This document shows positions 49,573 to 59,166 of a DNA stretch of 64,000 bases, piece after piece. A program made the translations under genes and the position numbers. Source of the DNA: Taxawa tesnikishii (nom. ined.) (taxonomy: Eukaryota; Ascomycota; Dothideomycetes; Dothideales). The notes below the pieces were generated by a model. It did no database searches. It was not told the DNA's origin and saw only the letters and a list, made by a program, of their open reading frames with translations. Location of the stretch: the NCBI GenBank assembly GCA_030247885.1, contig JAPDRO010000009.1, positions 310,001 through 374,000 on the forward strand. Direction: 5' to 3'. The number at the start of each line of letters is the position of its first letter. The first letter of the stretch is position 1.

Positions 49573-50103
49573 ACTGAGAGTCTAAGAAAAGTGCAGAATG
49601 AATTGCTCTCTTCCTAGTCTGATGTTGAAGACTGTCCGGCGGGTCTACTATATCTAATCCCCTATGCTTGTCGAACCTCTCGTGAAACGAAGATGGCCAC
49701 TGGGAACAGCAGACCGGAAACGACACTACCGAGCAAGCGAGCAGCCGACCGGGACGATCCGCAGGGTCTCGATATTCTCGATACTCTCGATACCTGACAC
49801 GGAACACGTGAATTCACATGATGTCACCAAGTGTTGACCGCAACTCTCTCTATCGTACACTTTCTTCAATCTCCCACGGCAAATAGGACGAAATAGGCCT
49901 CAATCTCCCTGGATATCCCATCATGAGTTTTTGTGGTCCAACTGTATAACGGATCCAATCGAACCCCGGAATTCCACTGTCTGCGTTCGGACCTCTTTAT
50001 TCCTATTCCGGATTCTATACGTTGAACCTACTTAGCAGCCCGCCCTTTGAACTTGGACATCGGATACTTATCTTGAAGAAAAGGCTACTCTACTCGTGTA
50101 ATC
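49573..50103. other. Divergent promoter between PET191 and the lipase gene
   Basis: A 531-base stretch with no gene. A short CTCGATA-type repeat is visible at about 49771-49795. The antisense-looking frame 49229-49807 on the minus strand is the same strand as PET191 but a different register across its intron. Confidence 0.5.
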
Positions 50104-52122
50104 ATGCCAAGGATACCCTTTATTGGGCGACTGGCCTTTGCAGAATACCTAGCACTGATAGGGTCTTTCATACTCATCGGTTTGGAGATATTCGTCCGCG
50201 GCGTTACTCTCGCTCTACCTGCGCCGCTGTTTCGGTTTCTGTATCAATCTTCGAGACGGGCATTCAATTGGTTGTCCTCCCCACAAGGCAGGAGGTCCAG
50301 AAACAGGAAGAAGTCCATTTCTTCCCCAATCGCGCAGGCCTCCGACTTCGTGGAGCTGTGCGAAATCTTTGGCTATTACGCTGAAGAGCACATCGTGCAG
50401 ACCGGCGATGGCTACCTCCTTGGCCTCCATCGCTTGGGTTGGCGTAAAGGCGAAGAAGACCAACGGGTGAATGCCGGGGAAGGAAGCATTCAGAAGAAGG
50501 TTGTGTATCTACACCACGGTCTCATGATGAACAGTGAAGTCTGGGTGTGCTTAACCGAGAAGGAGCGCTGCCTTCCTTTTGTTCTCGTTGAGAAAGGTTA
50601 CGATGTTTGGGTAAGTTAAGTGCCTGATGTCGTTCCATCTTTACTAAACACGGAATGCATAGCTTGGCAACAACCGCGGAAATAAATACTCGAAGAAGTC
50701 GGTGCATCATTCACCAACGAACACCCACTTTTGGAATTTCTCTATCGATCAGTTCGCCTTTCATGACATCCCAGACAGCATCTCGTACATCTTGGAAACC
50801 ACACACCAGCCTTCCCTGTCTTACATAGGCTTTTCTCAAGGAACAGCGCAAGCATTCGCTACGCTGTCCATACACCCAACACTAAATGAGAAGGTTGACG
50901 TGTTCATCGCTTTGGCGCCTGCAATGTCGCCACCTGGCTTGGCCTCAGGCATCGTCAGTTCGTTTGTCAAGGCATCCCCAGATTTACTCTTCCTTGCCTT
51001 TGGCCGGAAGGCCATTTTGAGCAGCGCGACCATGTGGCAGGCATTACTCTACCCAGCCATATTCACCTGGTTCATTGACGTGAGCTTACGCTTTTTGTTT
51101 GGTTGGCAAGCGAAGAACATTACGGCGTATCAGAAGCTGGCAGCTTACCCACATCTCTACTCCTTCACAAGCACCAAGAGTGTCGTACACTGGTTCCAAA
51201 TCATCCGCACTGGGACATTCCAAATGTTCGATGATGAAGTCCAGGCCCCACTAAGCCTCACCAACGGGTCCAAATACTATAAGGTGGCCAAATTCCCAAC
51301 GCGAAACATCAAGACACCCATTGTTCTGGTTTACGGTGGGAGTGATAGCTTGGTGGACATCAAGATCATGCTGAAAGAGCTGCCACAACATACCCAGGCC
51401 AAGGAAGTCCCCCACTATGAACACCTGGACTTCTTGTGGGCTTCCGATGTTGACAAGCTCGTCTTTCCGCACGTGCTGGACGCACTCGACTTTCATGCGG
51501 GAGGCAGAAGCCGCAAAGGGCGTAGGTCGCCGTTCAAAACTGTAAGAAACGAACATTCGACAACGCCCCAGCCGCCAAGCTACTCCGAGGATGAGCGAAT
51601 ACCTACGATGCCACAGAAGGTTCAGGACACAGGCACTGGCAGGGTAGAAGAAATGGGGACGGCTATAAGGAGAGGACCATTCCGTGCGGGTACACCAGAG
51701 CGACCGACATCGTCCCAAAGCCGTGTCGCAGCTGTAACCTCCCTGTACAGGTCCCCAGCTCGCCTATCAACTCGCAATTCACGGACCGATCGACCAAGTC
51801 GAGACCAGAGGGATGGTGGTCGTCTGATGAGGTGGCCGGCACTTCTGATTCGCCATCGCCTATCCAGGAGCGCCCGTCTAGTTCCGTCTACCGGACCATA
51901 ACAAGGTCTGATGCAGCCCCGACGGCGAAGCACAAGACTCGGCTCAGTACAGACAGTGCACGCTCGAGCGACGCAAGCGTAAACCGGCGGGGGATAGGTC
52001 TGGGAGCGGCAAAATCGCCTGTCGTGGAGGGCCTCGAGAACCGGGAAATAACTACACCGGGTAGTGCTGCGGATGAGGATATGGCAGACACGAAGGAGAA
52101 GAGGAAGGGAAGGAGAAAGTGA
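50104..52122 (+). CDS. AB-hydrolase lipase, probable steryl ester or acid lipase
   Basis: Exons 50104-50610 and 50663-52122 (52-nt intron). Residues 10-33 are a hydrophobic N-terminal anchor. 'ELCEIFGYYAEEHIVQTGDGYLLGLHR' (spanning about residues 95-121) is the PF04083 lipase lid region. 'VYLHHGLMMNSEVW' is the oxyanion loop, 'GFSQG' holds the nucleophile Ser near residue 227, 'LVYGGSDSLVD' the Asp and 'HYEHLDFLWA' the His. The C-terminal ~130 residues are Ser/Pro/Arg-rich and disordered; the frame shifts once between about 51700 and 51830 (exact base not placed), giving 655 aa. The layout matches fungal TGL1/YEH-type membrane-anchored steryl ester hydrolases, which act on lipid droplets or ER. 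Substrate is inferred, not shown. Confidence 0.85.
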
Positions 52123-52460
52123 GATGCGAAGTGCAAGAAAAGATTGGCAGTTTGTCTGCATATGTATGTCCAATACAAACAAGCATCTCCGTTGAAAACA
52201 CAAGAATTCCAACACGGCTAAGCTTTTTGCATTGGGAGATAAGGGACTCGGCGGATGTATTGATGCGTCCGGTGAGGATGATGTGCGATGGGGAGTGTGC
52301 AGCGAGTTGTTGAACAACCCCTGTACCTAAACCCGACGTTTCTGTAGTTGTGATGAGCGTAGACGAAAAACGAAATGCATTGAATTGACTGACCACCTGT
52401 CACGAGAATGACTTTACCGGAATGGCCGGGGACGTCGCTTTCCGGATTAAAGGCAGTCAT
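52052..52460 (-). pseudogene. Truncated short-chain dehydrogenase (SDR) fragment
   Basis: Exon 52460-52394 encodes 'MTAFNPESDVPGHSGKVILV' followed by T-G; a 52-nt intron (GTCAGT...ACAG) leads to 'SGLGTGVVQQLAAHSPSHII' and then 'LTGRINTSAESLISQCK'. This is the N-terminal Rossmann strand, glycine loop and first helix of an SDR. After about 60 residues similarity stops: there is no NNAG strand and no Y-x-x-x-K catalytic site, and the frame ends at 52052, overlapping the 3' end of the lipase gene on the other strand. It is most likely the head of a lost gene; a very divergent small gene is the alternative. Confidence 0.55.
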
Positions 52461-53211
52461 CCTTGGCAGTAGATGGTGCAAGAAAACAATCCAACAGACT
52501 TAATGGAGACGACAAGGGCTGAGAGAAGGTACGAACTGAAACTTGGGATATTTGACTACTTGTTGGGACTTCTCATCGTCTCTCAAGATTCCTTATATCT
52601 ACTTCCGCAAGAGGACATGTCTCCAAACATGAATCGAGCATGGGTGTGGTTCGACTGAGCTTCGTAGCCAACAGTAAGTCATACAGACAGCTAGCGATGG
52701 TATAGGCCGCGCAAAGAATACGAGGCGAACGAAGAATGCCACCAATTGGATCTCTCGCTCGCTGGAGGTCGGCGGAAGTTCGCACGCAAGCCAGACTTCG
52801 GCGGTGATGCGGAAAGAGATTGAGACAGAACAATCATTCAGTCACGTCTGTTTCGTCTTGTGCTTGTCTTGATGGATAACACTACATACCTGCTGCAAGT
52901 GTGGCATGTATGGGTTGCGGTCTGCAAAAGGATATCGGATTGGACGTCATACACAGAGTGCTTGCCCAAGAAACGCTAGGAAATAGGCGTTGCTCGATAA
53001 GGAAGCTGTATGCGCACGTTCGGCGAAGGAGTCATGCGCTGCAGTCGCGTTGGCGTGCTGTACGTACTCGCGTAAGGCTCATCTAGCATACAGTCATTGG
53101 CTGTCCGCACCTCTGCAAAAACATACTTATCATAACAACCACGCAGTAGAAGTTTTTCGAGCATTCACTCCTGTTTCCGGTCAAGATTCAAGAAGACCCA
53201 GCTCAGGCAAT
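52461..53211. other. Intergenic, 0.75 kb
   Basis: No gene recognised. I searched the plus and minus frames next to the SDR fragment for the rest of that protein and did not find it. Confidence 0.5.
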
Positions 53212-54052
53212 ATGTCCGACTCAACTGTATACACCCCAGACGAAAGGAGCAAGGGAAAGCGGTATGCAAAGCGAGGTATGTTACATGCCCATATATCACA
53301 AGTCCTTCATGCGCCAAATTTATACCCAATTTGATCCAGTGAACTACGACAAAGAAGCTGTCTCGTCCATCATCAAAGCAACGCCTATCCTGCATGTTTC
53401 CTTTAACGCCCCCTTCTCCGACGACTCCACGCCCCAATTCCCGACCATCTTGCCCATGCTTGGCGCCATGTCCACCTATCCCAGCGATAACGAACCTAGC
53501 ATCTACCTGCACGGCTCCTCATCCGCACGGCTCATGCGTCTAACCAGCGGCCACGAAGACACTGGCCTGCCCGTCTGCATCAGCGCTACCATCCTTGACG
53601 GTTACGTGCTGGCCCTGACACCCTTCAACCACAGCTGCAACTACCGGTCCGTCGTGGCTTTCGGACACGCAACCCGTGTGACGGATGCCGATGAGACTGT
53701 ATGGGCGATGGAACTGATCACGAACCGACTGATTCCAGACCGGTGGGCGACCTCAAGAACGCCGCCGACCAAGGCCGAGGTCACGGCGACTGGGATTTTG
53801 AAAGTCAGGATTGAGACCGCTAGCGCCAAAACGAGGACCGGCGGACCGCATGACGACAAGAAGGATCTCAAGAACGAAGACGCGACTTCGAGAGTGTGGA
53901 CCGGGACGGTACCGGTTTATGAAGTCTTGGGAGAACCGGTGCCGAGTGCTGACAACCAGGTGAAGCAAGTGCCGGGCAACATCGCGCAGTGGGTGCAAGA
54001 GTCGAATCAGAGCAGTAGAGAGTATGCCACCGTTAGGTCTCTGGAAGAGTAA
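53212..54052 (+). CDS. FMN-binding split-barrel (pyridoxamine 5'-phosphate oxidase-like) protein
   Basis: Exons 53212-53275 and 53340-54052 with a 64-nt intron sum to 777 nt, 258 aa, in frame. N-terminal 'TVYTPDERSKGKRYAKR' is followed by 'YDKEAVSSIIKATPILHVSF', 'IYLHGSSSARLMRL', 'LPVCISATILDGYVLA' and 'NYRSVVAFG', the pattern of the Pyridox_ox_2 (PF12900) flavin-nucleotide-binding family. These are FMN- or heme-binding split beta-barrels; the physiological substrate in fungi is not known. It should not be read as the vitamin B6 enzyme PNPO merely because PDX2 is nearby. Confidence 0.85.
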
Positions 54053-54126
54053 ATACTACAGATGGAAAGTTGAATGGTGTTCCTGGCTTCAATCGAAAAG
54101 ACGTTTTCGCATATGGCCATGTTCCG

Positions 54127-56805
54127 CTACGTACCGGCAAAGGTTTGAGACGAGTTCTTCTCCAAGGACTGCTCCTTGTCTGCACGATGCCGTGAAGCTA
54201 TAGTCGAGTCTTGTGTTGCAATCTGCAAGAGACCGCTGTGAACAATACGGGTCGCACTCAAATCACGACTGCGGTGCCGCTGCATAAGAATTCGGCGTCG
54301 CTGCTTGAAAGTCCGGTGTCTTCGTTGCCCAAACACAATATTGTAGAGCTTTGTTTCTGACGTTCTGTCTCCCTCGAGAGCTTCCGGCGGAAGGTCAAAC
54401 AGTCTCTCGCCCCATAGATTCTGAACGTGTCTGACTCTATCAGTCAAAGACATGTCATTGGTTGTCTTGAGCAGTCTAGTACTCTTCCGTCTGGAGACCA
54501 AAGGTCCGTACAGTTTCCAAAGTTCGAGTACGATCTCCTTGCGAACAAGCGAGGTAGGCACTTGAACGCCAAGTTCTTTCAGCTTTTGAAGAAGGATCAC
54601 TCCTCTTGCCCAACTTTGGTAACGGACGAAAGGGGCTCGAACACGTGCGTTCCGTGTAGAAATGGCCATCGAGAGATCGCTTTCTCGCTCACGATCGAAT
54701 CCTAGCAGAGTACTCTTAAATCCCCAAGAAATCATTGCGCGTTGCAGGGCCGGATGGAATATCTGCCTGAGTGGATGTGATACATCCTGAGGCGGCAACC
54801 AGCCCGGCGCATCCGTGTTTGATGGCTGGAAATCGTCGATGTCTTTGTGACGTCCAGAAAGAAGTGACCGATACTTCACTCTGGTATGCTTTCCGTACCA
54901 CAATGCAAGCCAAAATGACAACTGTTCAAGCCCGCTCAAACGGCCAGTCATGCCATAGCGCTTCATCAGTTCCCTCCATCGTGTAGGTTCGAGATCTTGG
55001 CCGGATCTGAGCACTGTTATGAAAACGTTTCTCACAAAGTTCATGTCATCGAAGTTTTCAAAGCCTGGGGCCTTAGTAACCGGTCGCTTACCAGGCCTCC
55101 TTGTTCGTAAACAGTAGCGATGCAGCACGTCGAGGGAATAAGAAGAGATCGGTATCCTTTGCAGTTGCATATCATGGACGATCTGCAGTACGTGCCACCA
55201 ACTCGAGTTTTTGCAGTACGTCTGCAGCAACAGGTTCCACATGTCCTCTTGTGGGTCTTTCTTTGACAAAGTGAGAATTGCAAAAGTTGCGTGCGCTTTG
55301 GCCATATCTCCAGCTTCGAGATGAGAAGCCAGCAACTTTTTCTGCAAGGACTGGTCTTCATAGGACTGCGGATGTTGATCGCTTGTGACCAGAAAGTCGA
55401 AGTATTGCTGTTGCTTCTCAGAAGCAAACTTGAGCAGTGCTTGCGTGAAAGTCGACTTCGGGATCTTGATCAAGGCTGCCTTCAAAGCTCTGATAGCGGC
55501 ATTGAACTCAAGTACAGTCTGTGAACGTGCAGCGATCTCCCGAAGAGCGAGAGGGCCAATCTCCTCTAACCCAAAGAGCTGCAGACCGTTAACAACCGTA
55601 CCGACGGAGAAGGTACTAGTTGCGAAAAGGCGTGCACAGAATTGATCGCTGATTTCTTTCTGTTTGAACCCGTGCACGTCACCCACGATCCTATTCATGC
55701 TCTCTCGAGACCACAGTGGCGGGTCAGGAGAAACAGAGCCGGGTGTACGCGAATCTCTTCGCAAAGAGCTGTCTTTTCCGAACAGCTTGAGCTCCCGTGC
55801 ATTCCGCGGATCCGAGAACCTGAACAGTCGTTGAATCGTCTGGTTGGTCCGTAGTTCCGGAGAAGGTAAATCGTTCTTCCGGACGAAGACTTTATGCCAC
55901 TTCACCATGTCTTCAAAGCGGGCGTGTTCCATCAACACATACATGTAGTGGTCGTACAGATCTCGTTCTTTGCTGGAACCATACAGCTCTCTGAAAACAT
56001 TCCGTGCTTTGCCTATTCGCGGGGCGAGAACGGCATCGTGGGCTACACTTCGGAGAGCATCCGAGGGCAACATCCCATCTGCCTCGAAGCGCTTGTGCCA
56101 ACGATTGACAGTAGTAGGTTTCTCACGGAAGAGCGGACCGATGATGCATTTGTAAAGTTCCGCATAGTACATGCCCGAAGACCGAAATTGCTTCTTTGCG
56201 TGGGTATATACTTCTTCCAGAAGTTCGGAGTCACCCACGCCCATTGCAGCGAACGTCTGCCAGAACATGTCTGCGGCTTCGCCCTCTGTGGGCAAGGCTA
56301 CGCCTCGAGTTTTCATCCCAGTCCAGATATCTCGTACGCCTTTGAGCCCGTCAAGCCTCCTTCGGTAATACAGCAACTGTATCCACAACGCCTGGTTTTG
56401 CGCATAGAATGCATCGTCCACCAAACGCTTCCCTCTTTTGCTATCGCCAGTAACGTTCGCCTCGTAGCGGAGCCACTCAAAAGGCTCCTTGCCAGCGTGG
56501 ATCTCTTTTGCTCCAAGATACAGGCCTGTAGCCATGGACATGAGCAAGGCCAGGTGGGCATCTTCGCCGGCTGTGGGCTTGTTTGTCTGCACGAGGCGGA
56601 CAAGTGATTGAGTAGTGTCTCTCTCCCGGCTATCCTTTCCATCTAGGGTTGGCGAATTCACCGAACAGGCTCTCCTCTGTGCTGCCTGGCGGCAACAGCA
56701 CCCAATGTTTGTCGCGGGCAGGCGTGCATTGTTGATGGTTATTGTTGTCCGTAGAAGTCGGAAAGCTGATGGTCTGCCCAGCAGCTTTTCCAATGCTGGT
56801 CCCAT
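54127..56805 (-). CDS. Large mitochondrial PPR-type helical-repeat protein
   Basis: One 892-codon exon without interruption. The first ~45 residues are rich in Arg, Leu, Ser and Ala and poor in acids, consistent with a mitochondrial presequence. The body is alpha-helical with repeating patterns such as 'KARNVFRELYGSSKERDLYD', 'YMYVLMEHARFEDMVKWHKVF', 'AGDMAKAHATFAILTLSK' and 'WNLLLQTYCKNSSWWHVLQI', which resemble degenerate pentatricopeptide repeats of fungal organelle RNA-binding proteins. The C terminus is basic. A specific target transcript cannot be named. It lies head-to-head with the COX7 gene across 307 bp. Confidence 0.75.
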   Translation of the reverse strand: MGPALEKLLGRPSAFRLLRTTITINNARLPATNIGCCCRQAAQRRACSVNSPTLDGKDSRERDTTQSLVRLVQTNKPTAGEDAHLALLMSMATGLYLGAKEIHAGKEPFEWLRYEANVTGDSKRGKRLVDDAFYAQNQALWIQLLYYRRRLDGLKGVRDIWTGMKTRGVALPTEGEAADMFWQTFAAMGVGDSELLEEVYTHAKKQFRSSGMYYAELYKCIIGPLFREKPTTVNRWHKRFEADGMLPSDALRSVAHDAVLAPRIGKARNVFRELYGSSKERDLYDHYMYVLMEHARFEDMVKWHKVFVRKNDLPSPELRTNQTIQRLFRFSDPRNARELKLFGKDSSLRRDSRTPGSVSPDPPLWSRESMNRIVGDVHGFKQKEISDQFCARLFATSTFSVGTVVNGLQLFGLEEIGPLALREIAARSQTVLEFNAAIRALKAALIKIPKSTFTQALLKFASEKQQQYFDFLVTSDQHPQSYEDQSLQKKLLASHLEAGDMAKAHATFAILTLSKKDPQEDMWNLLLQTYCKNSSWWHVLQIVHDMQLQRIPISSYSLDVLHRYCLRTRRPGKRPVTKAPGFENFDDMNFVRNVFITVLRSGQDLEPTRWRELMKRYGMTGRLSGLEQLSFWLALWYGKHTRVKYRSLLSGRHKDIDDFQPSNTDAPGWLPPQDVSHPLRQIFHPALQRAMISWGFKSTLLGFDRERESDLSMAISTRNARVRAPFVRYQSWARGVILLQKLKELGVQVPTSLVRKEIVLELWKLYGPLVSRRKSTRLLKTTNDMSLTDRVRHVQNLWGERLFDLPPEALEGDRTSETKLYNIVFGQRRHRTFKQRRRILMQRHRSRDLSATRIVHSGLLQIATQDSTIASRHRADKEQSLEKNSSQTFAGT

Positions 56806-57112
56806 CGACCGTTCTGTATCAAGCGAGCCCCTCGATCAGGAGACATTGCATCGAGCCAGCATGCGAGCTGAATGGCCGTGTCGCGTCAGTCGCAAATCGT
56901 CCAACAGCGTAGTTCCTGGTCGACCTGTTCTCCAGAAACGGAAGGAACACGAGATATTCGGAAGGCACGGGCCACGATCGCTCGGCTGCTTCCGAACCTG
57001 CGTTTCGACGACATCTCCTGCGATTGCAGACAGCTCCGCGAGCACTCGCACCAAGGTACTCTCTCCACTCAACTCTCCAATTAAGCTCGTACAGACACCA
57101 ACCACCTTCGCA
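56806..57112. promoter_or_regulatory. Divergent promoter shared by the PPR gene and COX7
   Basis: About 307 bases separate the two start codons, both for proteins predicted to be mitochondrial. No TATA box was recognised. Shared regulation is inferred only from spacing. Confidence 0.45.
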
Positions 57113-57662
57113 ATGGCCGGGTCAGTCCTTCCGGAGTTCTTTGCTATGTGCTGCCAACATTGTCCACCCAAGATCCGCACCGCTCTGTCACTGCAGCCCA
57201 AGGAACAACTGCTGACATTAGGTCGCTAGCATGCCCTCCTTCCCAGGTCTTCACCGCAAGAACAACGTCCCTCACTGGCAGCGCCTCCACCAAACACACG
57301 ATGGTGTCCGTCAATGGAACAAGGTGGGACGCCCTTCCCAATAGTATTCGAGAAAAGAGCTAGGCCCACACTGTAGGAGCACAAACAGTCTGGTCGGGTG
57401 CGGATACAACACTGATACAATTGGGCCTTGGATGTTTTCGAACTCTGGAGCTCTCGTCGCTAACGCCGTTTCTCTAGGGCCCACGCGCAAAGTTCATGCT
57501 TTACCCGTACTACGGTCTTCTGATCTCCACTAGCGCCGCAACCATGTACATGATGTCCCGCATGGTCCTGGTGCGTCGCCTCCGCCTTGTTTACATACTT
57601 CTCTTCCCAGCTCTTACTGATATGCGCCACAGGGACACAAGACCTGGTTCAGCGACAACTAA
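57113..57662 (+). CDS. Probable cytochrome c oxidase subunit 7 (COX7a-like)
   Basis: Four small exons fit: 57113-57120, 57230-57323, 57478-57570 and 57633-57662, summing to 225 nt, 74 aa. The first intron (57121-57229) has its CTGAC branch ~14 nt before the acceptor at 57229, which gives 'MAGMPSFPGLHRKN' in frame. If that first exon is wrong the protein starts at the ATG 57231. The rest reads 'VPHWQRLHQTHDGVRQWNKG', then a membrane helix in 'KFMLYPYYGLLISTSAATMY', and ends 'GHKTWFSDN'. One transmembrane helix, a basic N-terminal side facing the matrix and the small size fit inner-membrane complex IV subunit 7 of filamentous fungi. The intron after the second coding exon is 154 nt. Confidence 0.65.
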
Positions 57663-58286
57663 AGGTTCGGCACCAGATGGGTTTGATGTTGAAATGGTAA
57701 AGACTCGAGTGGAGATTGCATGCTGTATACTAGAGCGCACGAGAAGGCAATCCCGGCCTGGGATACCACGTTTGTACATAAGCTCCGGCCACAGAACGTC
57801 GTCTGCAATCCAGCATTCATTTATGTGCAACTTCGACCTTGCGGCTGCGTATAACAATTTAATAGTCGTTGCTACGCCCGCACACTCCCCGAGGTTTTTT
57901 GAAACGTGCTACTGACATCAACACGCGGTCTCCAACGAAGAGAATGTCAGTGCGACAATGGTCTTTGGCGTGCTCGACACAAGGCGTCACATACCTCGGC
58001 AGGTTTGGGATTTCACTTGCTCCAACACAGGCGCAGCTCAATCTGGGTGCTTGAGCCAGCAAATCTGGCAGAATCCCTATCCACAAGTAGCATCGCATCC
58101 AATACCGGTTTTGGATAGATTTGCGAAACACGCCTGAGATTCCGTTAACATTCTAACCCCTATCCCGTAGCATCACTTACAGAAATTGCGGTCGTTGATA
58201 AGAGAGTAACCCCAAGCTGAATTCGTTACTCGTTGCTCCCTGCTTAACAAAACCCATGCTTCTTACTGTCTCCCCTAGCCAGTCCA
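57663..58286. other. Intergenic, 0.62 kb
   Basis: Lies between converging genes. Frames of 60-90 codons on both strands have no family signature. Nothing else recognised. Confidence 0.5.
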
Positions 58287-58903
58287 TCAGCTCAGAAATG
58301 ACCCGCTTACTTCCACGAGGCCCTCCAGCGACCTATAAACCTCACACTGTCCCACGTAGTCTCTTACATACGTAAGCTCCTCCTGCGTGCTGCAACCATA
58401 CCGCACTACGCAACCCTTCGGCACCCTCTCCCTAAGCCCCTGCCAGATCCTCCTGCACAGCTCTGCCACTGCCTCAGCATCGTCATCCTTGTCATCTACC
58501 ATCAAGACCCGCAAACTCTTCAACGCCACCATTGCATCCAAAGGCTCAAGATACTCTCCAGGATCAAAATCGGGGTGCGTCGACTGTTCAACTCGAGCAC
58601 TATGAACAAACTCCGGAGTTTCGGCAACGCTTCCTCGCGCATCTGAAGATCGATGATGGGCCAGCTTTTCTCAAAGACCTCGCTGGGTAGGAAGAATGTG
58701 TTGGCTTCATAGTAAATACGTTTTGCTTCGGCATGGACCTTCTTGTTCACTTGTAAGAGTTCAGGAGAGATAGTGGGGTTCTTCTTGTATGACGCGGTGC
58801 TGTAGTCGTAGTTGATTTGGATGCTGTGCGTGGGCGCGAGAATGTAAGTATAGATGCGGAGACGGAGCTCGGCGGGGAGGTCGAGGAGGCGGAATGGTGA
58901 CAT
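58287..58903 (-). CDS. Small F-box-like / 2EXR-like fungal protein
   Basis: Starts at 58903 with 'MSPFRLLDLPAELRLRIYTYIL', the opening helix typical of a large fungal family of F-box-like proteins. It continues 'SPELLQVNKKVHAEAKRIYY' and 'EANTFFLPSEVFEK', also hallmarks of that family. The frame breaks once at about 58584-58590; one missing base joins 'STHPDFDPGEYLEPLDAMVA' and leads to the stop at 58287, for about 205 aa. Function is unknown; family members are numerous and fast evolving. No intron is needed. Confidence 0.7.
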
Positions 58904-59166
58904 GATGAGTTGAACTGCCACTCCAGTTCTTATTGGCAATGTGCCATTGGGGTACGGTTCAGTTGGTATAGTAGGCGGGAGATGGAAATCGCCACCGTAA
59001 TGATGACGAGGCGGGATTGGCTTTACCGGTCAGCTCATTGTTCAACGCATGGCGTTCTCGACTACAATGTCACTTCTTCAACTACACTGCTCATTCAGGT
59101 CTTGTCCCGTGGGTTGAGTGCTATACGACACAAATGCTGAACTCTCAACAGTGTACAATTGTCCAA

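Noticed and set aside
53212-54052. Annotating the split-barrel protein as vitamin B6 PNPO linked to PDX2
   Set aside because: Its motifs fit the Pyridox_ox_2 flavin-nucleotide-binding group rather than true PNPO, and the gene is 7 kb from PDX2 with unrelated genes between.
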